Below are positions 15,345 to 19,394 of a DNA stretch of 19,394 nucleotides, one piece after another. Location of the stretch: the NCBI GenBank assembly GCA_035707825.1, contig DASSTR010000026.1:1-19394 (forward strand). The letters run 5' to 3'. Within the stretch, counting starts at the first letter, position 1; the number at the start of each line of letters is the position of its first letter. Under the pieces are notes generated by a model. The model was not told the origin of the DNA, searched no databases, and saw only the letters and a program-made list of their open reading frames with translations. The DNA comes from VRUE01 sp035707825. Lineage in GTDB: Bacteria > Actinomycetota > Thermoleophilia > Solirubrobacterales > 70-9. A program made the position numbers and the translations under genes.

Positions 15345-15742
15345 GAGAGCTTCTCCGCGGCGCCCGCGGGCGCCTTATCGCCCTGCGGCTCGAAGAGATG
15401 GGCGATGCCCTGGGCGGCCAGTGAGACGGTGAAGAGGACGACGAGAAGCAGCGCGGCGGCGAGCCCGTCTTCGCGCTCGGCGAGCAGCCCGGTAAGCAGG
15501 ACCGCGGTCGCCATCAGCCAAACCCGGCCGAGCGTGCTCATCGCGACCACGCCCATCGCGCGCTGGCGCTCGCCGGCGGCCAGCTCGGCCGCTGCCCTAC
15601 GATCGACGAAGATCTGGATCCCCCGCTGCGCGAGCCAGGTGGCCGCGGCGGCGGCGTAGCCGACCAGGGGCAAATCCCCAAGCGCAAAAACCGCGAGAGC
15701 GGCAGCTAGGACCAGCAGGTCGACGTACTTGGGCGGAGACAT
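15341..15742 (-). CDS. AtpI-like small membrane protein, first gene of the ATP synthase operon
   Basis: This is a 133-residue hydrophobic protein with about four membrane helices (near 8-22, 26-39, 73-88 and 94-114) separated by a charged loop (about 45-62, VDRRAAAELAAGERQR). It sits just before atpB and overlaps it by four bases, the position of AtpI (assembly of the c ring, or magnesium uptake, in other bacteria). Sequence conservation in this family is low; the assignment rests mainly on position, size and topology, so the symbol is withheld. The start is ATG at 15742. The only purine-rich bases upstream (GGGCGGA) lie in the 3' arm of a hairpin that ends four bases before the start codon, so initiation may be controlled. 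Confidence 0.7.
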   Translation of the reverse strand: MSPPKYVDLLVLAAALAVFALGDLPLVGYAAAAATWLAQRGIQIFVDRRAAAELAAGERQRAMGVVAMSTLGRVWLMATAVLLTGLLAEREDGLAAALLLVVLFTVSLAAQGIAHLFEPQGDKAPAGAAEKLS

Positions 15743-15745
15743 AAA

Positions 15746-15775
15746 ATCCGCCCAGCTCGGGCCGAGCGGGCGGAT
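15746..15775 (-). promoter_or_regulatory. Hairpin abutting the start of the AtpI-like gene: possible terminator/attenuator or translation block
   Basis: Bases 15746-15753 pair with 15768-15775 (8 bp), and after one bulged base 15755-15759 pair with 15763-15767 (5 bp), closing a 3-base loop. Read on the minus strand, the stem is followed at once by TTT and the ATG of the AtpI-like gene. The GC-rich stem followed by a short T run resembles a weak intrinsic terminator for the transcript coming from the WecA/TagO gene. The 3' arm also contains the only Shine-Dalgarno-like bases, so folding would hide them. The pairing is seen directly; the role is inferred. Confidence 0.6.
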
Positions 15776-15837
15776 AGGCGACTATATCCGAAAGACCCCC
15801 GGAACCGCGTTGTAGAGCCAGTTCGTGAGCCTTGCCA

Positions 15838-17034
15838 CTACCCCGGGGGGCGCCGCTCCGACCCGGAATGCCCCTGCGGGGGCTCGATCGCGCCCTCTTC
15901 GGGCTCCACCGCCTCGAACTCCCCCGTCTCAGGGTTGACGGCCTCGAATTCCCCCGTCGTCGGGTTGAGGCGGCCGCGGCGGAGCTTGAGGATCTCCAGT
16001 ACATAGACCAGGTAGATGCTGGAGGCGATGGCGAGGAGGCCGAAGAAGACCATCACCGCCGTCCAGAGAGCGTCGAAGTTGCCGCGGTCGTCGCTATAGG
16101 GGACAAAGCGGAGCGCCAGGGCAAGCGCCGAGAGGACGATCGTCCAGCCGTAGAGATAGGCGAGCGTGCGGCGTTGCGAGAAGCCGATGTTGGCCATCCG
16201 GTGGTGGAAGTGCCAGCTGTCGGCCTGGTAGATCGGCTGGCGGTATTTGAGCCGCTTGGCGACCACGAAGCCGGTGTCGAGGATCGGCACCGCGAGCACG
16301 ACGAGCGGGAAGACGAGGGCGACGACGGCGTTCGTCTTCAGCGCGCCCTGCACGGCGGCGGTCGCCAGCAGGAAGCCGAGCAGGTTGGAGCCCGTATCGC
16401 CCATGAAGCTCGAAGCGGGAGGGAAGCCGTGGCGCAGGAAGCCGAGCGCCCCGCCCGCGGTCAGCGCCGCCAGCACACCTGCTGCGTTGCGCTCCAGCGA
16501 GAGGGCGATCGCCGCCAGGGTGACCGCGGCGATCACGCAGACGCCGGCGGCCAGGCCGTCGACCCCGTCGATGAAGTTGATGATGTTGATGACGGCGACG
16601 ATTCCGACCACGGTCAGCGGGTAGGCGACCCAGCCGAGCTCGAAGCCGCCGACGAAGGGAAGGGTCAGCACTTCGGGGTGCACGCCGCCGATGACGGGGA
16701 TCAGCGCCGCGCCGATCTGCCCGAGCAGCTTCGGCAGCGCCGGCAGGCCGCGGACGTCGTCGATCACCCCGACCGCGGCGATCGCCGCCGCGCCGATCAG
16801 GATCGAATGGCTTTCCCCGTCGGCGGGCAGCCAGATCCAACCCGCCACCTCGATGCCGGCGAAGATGGCGAGCCCGGAGAGCCGCGGCATCGGACGGTCG
16901 TGCAGCCCCCGTTCCTTGGGCAGGTCGATCGCCCCGATCCGAAAGGCGAGCCGCTCGGCGTAGGGAACCAGCAGCCAGGCGATGGCGGCGGCCGCAAGGA
17001 AGGCGAGGACGGCGTCGGTTGTCGTCGGGGCCAT
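15838..17034 (-). CDS. WecA/TagO/MraY-family undecaprenyl-phosphate sugar-1-phosphate transferase
   Basis: This polytopic membrane enzyme moves a sugar phosphate, commonly GlcNAc-1-P, from a UDP-sugar to undecaprenyl phosphate, the first step of wall or capsule glycan assembly. The 398-residue protein has about 10-11 membrane helices and the family motifs: GVIDDVRGLPALPKLLGQ (89-106), with the Asp pair, NIINFIDGVDGLAAG (150-164), FMGDTGSNLLGF (210-221), and SWHFHHRM (273-280), the HxH-type motif. The C-terminal cytoplasmic tail has a tandem ten-residue repeat. The start is ATG at 17034, with a weak ribosome binding site. The place between glyA and the atp operon is the one held by wecA (rfe) in actinobacteria. 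The exact sugar is not shown, so no symbol is given. Confidence 0.92.
   Translation of the reverse strand: MAPTTTDAVLAFLAAAAIAWLLVPYAERLAFRIGAIDLPKERGLHDRPMPRLSGLAIFAGIEVAGWIWLPADGESHSILIGAAAIAAVGVIDDVRGLPALPKLLGQIGAALIPVIGGVHPEVLTLPFVGGFELGWVAYPLTVVGIVAVINIINFIDGVDGLAAGVCVIAAVTLAAIALSLERNAAGVLAALTAGGALGFLRHGFPPASSFMGDTGSNLLGFLLATAAVQGALKTNAVVALVFPLVVLAVPILDTGFVVAKRLKYRQPIYQADSWHFHHRMANIGFSQRRTLAYLYGWTIVLSALALALRFVPYSDDRGNFDALWTAVMVFFGLLAIASSIYLVYVLEILKLRRGRLNPTTGEFEAVNPETGEFEAVEPEEGAIEPPQGHSGSERRPPG
15911..15970. repeat. Two tandem 30-bp repeats in the 3' end of the WecA/TagO gene
   Basis: Units 15911-15940 and 15941-15970 match at 25 of 30 positions. They encode NPTTGEFEAV and NPETGEFEAV (residues 357-376), followed by a decayed third unit, EPEEGAIEP. 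Because the unit is ten codons long, gain or loss of a copy would keep the frame. Confidence 0.9.
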
Positions 17035-17068
17035 TTCGCTACCCGGAGGGAAAGCGGGCCGGCTCAGG

Positions 17069-18085
17069 CTACTCGACCGTCTCGACAGCCCCGAGAGCGC
17101 CCGCGACGAGGATCCCCGGGTCGCGCTCGTGCAGCACCCCCACCGGCGTCTCGCGCTTGCGCAGCGGCAGCCCCTCGGCGCCGGCCAGGACCTGCAGCCG
17201 CCCTTCGGAGATCAGCGCTTCGTCGACGCCGCCCATGCGGCCGGTGAAGGTGGTGAAGGCAGGGGTCCCCAGGGCCACCGCCTCGCGATTCATCGTCCCC
17301 CCCGCGCTGACCACCAGGTCGGCATAGGCGATCAGGCTCTGCGCGTCGACCGCTCGCTCCGGCACCATCAGGTTGGGCGCTCCCATCTCTCGCACTTTCC
17401 TTCCCTGGGGATCCGTGCGGGGGATAACCATGGCCTGGACCCCGGGCTCGCCACCTAGGCGCTGGATCACCTCCCAGTAGATGTCGTTGGGGGCGTGGTA
17501 CTCGGAGGTCTCCGGCGGTGGGCGCACGACGACCAGCACCCGCTCGCGATCGAGGCCGAGCTCGTCGAGGACCTTCGCGTCGGGGACGAAACCGGCCAGG
17601 TAGTACTCCTCCTTCAGCCCCGGATAGCGGACCAGCTTCTTCTCCTTCGCCCCGATCCGCCTCAGCCGGTCGAGCGGGATCGTCTCCGGCACCAGCACGC
17701 GCCGCGCGACCCGGAAGCTGATCTGGCGCTGGACGCCGGCGAACTCGTAGTCCTGCATCTGCACCGAGGGGATGCGGAAGGCGGCGGAGACGATCGCCAG
17801 GTCGACCGAGCCGTGGGCGAGCGCCAGATCGGGCCGCCTCCCCCAGACCAGCCCCCCCAGCCGCGCCGAGCGCCCCGCCAGCGCACGGCCCTTGCCAAGC
17901 GCCGAGGCGCCGCCGTGGCTGCCGACCGTCTCATAGGGCAGGCCGAGGCGCTCGAGTATCCCCAGCGTCTGCCCGTATTCGCGGGCGGTGATGAAGACCT
18001 CGTCGCCGCGGGCCTGCAGCCGCTCGACGATCGGCCGCAGCACCAGCGGGTGCGCCGCTGCCGTGCAATCCACCCATACCTTCAT
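17069..18085 (-). CDS. DUF354 family protein, GT-B glycosyltransferase-like
   Basis: This 338-residue protein begins MKVWVDCTAAAHPLVLRPIV, the hallmark of the DUF354 family, and continues with ARGDEVFITAREYGQTLGIL. The C-terminal half has YADLVVSAGGTMNREAVALG (about 254-273), the nucleotide-sugar binding type of segment found in GT-B enzymes such as MurG and UDP-GlcNAc 2-epimerase. DUF354 members have no agreed biochemical function; a glycosyltransferase or epimerase-like role in envelope glycan is inferred from the fold and from the WecA/TagO gene 35 bases downstream. ATG at 18085 is chosen over an in-frame ATG 22 codons earlier because the family N-terminus starts here; GGCGGA lies just upstream. 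No signal peptide or membrane helix is seen, so it should be cytoplasmic or peripheral. Confidence 0.8.
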   Translation of the reverse strand: MKVWVDCTAAAHPLVLRPIVERLQARGDEVFITAREYGQTLGILERLGLPYETVGSHGGASALGKGRALAGRSARLGGLVWGRRPDLALAHGSVDLAIVSAAFRIPSVQMQDYEFAGVQRQISFRVARRVLVPETIPLDRLRRIGAKEKKLVRYPGLKEEYYLAGFVPDAKVLDELGLDRERVLVVVRPPPETSEYHAPNDIYWEVIQRLGGEPGVQAMVIPRTDPQGRKVREMGAPNLMVPERAVDAQSLIAYADLVVSAGGTMNREAVALGTPAFTTFTGRMGGVDEALISEGRLQVLAGAEGLPLRKRETPVGVLHERDPGILVAGALGAVETVE

Positions 18086-18088
18086 ATT

Positions 18089-18124
18089 CCGCCGCCTGCT
18101 CCGCTTCGCGTCCGCGGGCGGCGG
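18089..18124 (-). promoter_or_regulatory. Hairpin in the leader of the DUF354 gene
   Basis: CCGCCGCC (18089-18096) and GGCGGCGG (18117-18124) form an 8-bp perfect stem with a 20-base loop, ending three bases before the ATG at 18083-18085. As in the leader of the AtpI-like gene, the 3' arm holds the Shine-Dalgarno-like bases. In such GC-rich sequence an 8-bp match may arise by chance. Confidence 0.3.
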
Positions 18125-18184
18125 CAATCGCCATATCGGCGCCGCTCGCAAAGAATCAGATCGTGATGCTCGCTAATCGGTTCT

Positions 18185-19394
18185 TCAGACCGGGGTCGCG
18201 GAGAGCTGGGGGTAGAGCGGGTAGCGGTCCATCAGGGCGCGAGTCCGCTCGGCGAGCGAATCGCTTTCGTCCTCGAAGTCCCCGGAGAGGGCGGCGCAGA
18301 TGACGGAGGCGATCTCGCGCATGTCGTCCTCGACCATGCCCCTGGTTGTCAGCGCCGGGGTGCCGATGCGCAGGCCCGAGGGGTTCATCGGGGGCCGCTC
18401 GTCGAACGGGATCGCGTTGCGGTTGACGGTGATCCCGACCTCCGCGAGCCGGTCCTCGGCGGTCTGGCCGTCGAGGCCGGAGGGGGTCAGGTCGACGAGC
18501 ACGAGGTGGACGTCGGTGCCGCCGGTGAGAACGGGGACGCCGCCCTCTTCGAGCCCGGCGGCAAAGGCCTGGGCGTTGGCGATCGTCTGGCGCTGACGAG
18601 CGAAGAAGGGCTCCGTGGCGGCGATCTTCAGGGCGACCGCCTTGGCGGCGATCGTGTGCATCAGCGGCCCGCCCTGCTGGCCGGGGAAGATCGCTTTGTC
18701 GATCGCTTTCGCGTGCTCCTCGCGGCAGAGGATCATGCCGCTGCGCGGCCCGCAGAGCGTCTTGTGGATCGTCGTCGTGACGACGTCCGCGTGGGCCACC
18801 GGGTTGGGGTGCTCTCCGGCCGCGACCAGTCCCGCGAAGTGGGCCATGTCGACCATCAGCTTCGCGCCGACCGAATCGGCGATCTCACGGAAGGCGGCGA
18901 AGTCGAGCTGGCGCGGATAGGCCGACCAGCCGGCGACGATCAGCGCCGGGTTGTGCTCCTCGGCAAGCCGCGCGACCTCGTCCATGTCGACCAGCATGTC
19001 CTCGCGGCGCACGTGGTAGGGGACCGGGTTGTAGAGCTTGCCGGAGACGTTGATCTTCATCCCGTGGCTGAGGTGGCCGCCATGGTCGAGGGCGAGGCCG
19101 AGGAAGGTGTCGCCCGGCTCTAGCAGGGCCATGTAGGCGGCGTTGTTGGCCTGGGCGCCGGAGTGGGCCTGGACGTTGGCGTGCTCGGCGCCGAACAGGC
19201 TCTTGGCCCGCTCGATCGCCAGTTCCTCGGCGACGTCGACCTCCTCGCAGCCCCCGTAGTAGCGGCGGCCCGGGTAGCCCTCGGCGTACTTGTTGGTGAG
19301 GACCGAGCCCTGGGCCTCCATGACCGCGACCGGGGCGAAGTTCTCCGAGGCGATCATCTCGAGGGTGGACTGCTGGCGGTCCAGCTCGGCGTCG
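18185..19394 (-). CDS. glyA: Serine hydroxymethyltransferase, N-terminus cut by window edge
   Basis: This PLP enzyme converts serine and tetrahydrofolate to glycine and methylene-tetrahydrofolate, the main source of one-carbon units. The visible 402 residues begin DAELDRQQSTLEMIASENF, so only about the first 10-20 residues are missing beyond position 19394. Family motifs are NKYAEGYPGRRYYGGCEEVD, DHGGHLSHG, VDMAHFAGLVAAGEHPNP and VTTTIHKTLCGPRSG with the PLP lysine (AAG at 18761-18763). The C-terminus has NPSGLRIGTPALTTRGM. The ATG at 19355-19357 (within LEMIASENF) is internal, not the true start. It is separated from the DUF354 gene by 99 bases with no clear terminator. AhcY at the other end of the window also serves methyl-group metabolism, but nothing in the sequence links the two. 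Confidence 0.97.
   Translation of the reverse strand, partial: DAELDRQQSTLEMIASENFAPVAVMEAQGSVLTNKYAEGYPGRRYYGGCEEVDVAEELAIERAKSLFGAEHANVQAHSGAQANNAAYMALLEPGDTFLGLALDHGGHLSHGMKINVSGKLYNPVPYHVRREDMLVDMDEVARLAEEHNPALIVAGWSAYPRQLDFAAFREIADSVGAKLMVDMAHFAGLVAAGEHPNPVAHADVVTTTIHKTLCGPRSGMILCREEHAKAIDKAIFPGQQGGPLMHTIAAKAVALKIAATEPFFARQRQTIANAQAFAAGLEEGGVPVLTGGTDVHLVLVDLTPSGLDGQTAEDRLAEVGITVNRNAIPFDERPPMNPSGLRIGTPALTTRGMVEDDMREIASVICAALSGDFEDESDSLAERTRALMDRYPLYPQLSATPV

Overview
The window is GC-rich bacterial DNA in which every gene I can support lies on the minus strand. Transcription therefore runs from the right end of the window to the left. The order glyA - lipid-linked glycan initiator (WecA/TagO type) - small AtpI-like membrane protein - atpBEFHAGDC is typical of Actinobacteria. 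The extended C-terminus of AtpA, and the NDP-sugar transferase - SIS-type sugar isomerase - ahcY neighbourhood, point the same way. A deep-branching actinobacterium (for example the Thermoleophilia) is my guess from overall style; no single marker proves it.

Layout in transcription order. (1) 19394-15838: glyA (N-terminus cut by the window edge), a DUF354 glycosyltransferase-like protein, and a WecA/TagO-family phosphoglycosyltransferase. (2) 15742-8395: a complete F1Fo ATP synthase operon, atpI-like, atpB, atpE, atpF, atpH, atpA, atpG, atpD, atpC. The AtpE residues indicate proton coupling. (3) 8398-5608: an M20 metallopeptidase that overlaps atpC, then an LCP (LytR-CpsA-Psr) cell-wall glycopolymer transferase with an unusual lysine-rich linker and extra C-terminal domain. 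(4) 5611-788: a UDP-glucose 6-dehydrogenase gene interrupted by a large intein, a mannose-1-phosphate guanylyltransferase-like enzyme, and a bifunctional phosphoglucose/phosphomannose isomerase-like protein. (5) 703-1: the N-terminal half of ahcY (S-adenosylhomocysteine hydrolase), cut by the window edge.

How they work together. WecA/TagO puts the first sugar phosphate on undecaprenyl phosphate. The sugar isomerase, the guanylyltransferase-like enzyme and UDP-glucose dehydrogenase would supply mannose-type and glucuronate-type activated sugars. The LCP protein would attach the finished glycopolymer to peptidoglycan. So an envelope-glycan set brackets the ATP synthase operon. Several junctions use 4- to 8-base start/stop overlaps, including atpC to M20 to LCP to UDP-glucose dehydrogenase. 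This suggests that the energy and envelope genes are translated from shared messages.

The most interesting feature is the intein (481 residues, DNA 3398-4840). It sits immediately before the catalytic cysteine of UDP-glucose dehydrogenase, so that cysteine is also the +1 splicing nucleophile. The intein keeps both LAGLIDADG motifs and ends in His-Gln instead of His-Asn. Second in interest is a 13-bp hairpin that ends four bases before the start codon of the first ATP synthase operon gene. There is no stretch over 300 bases without a gene. I saw no tRNA, rRNA, CRISPR array or insertion sequence.
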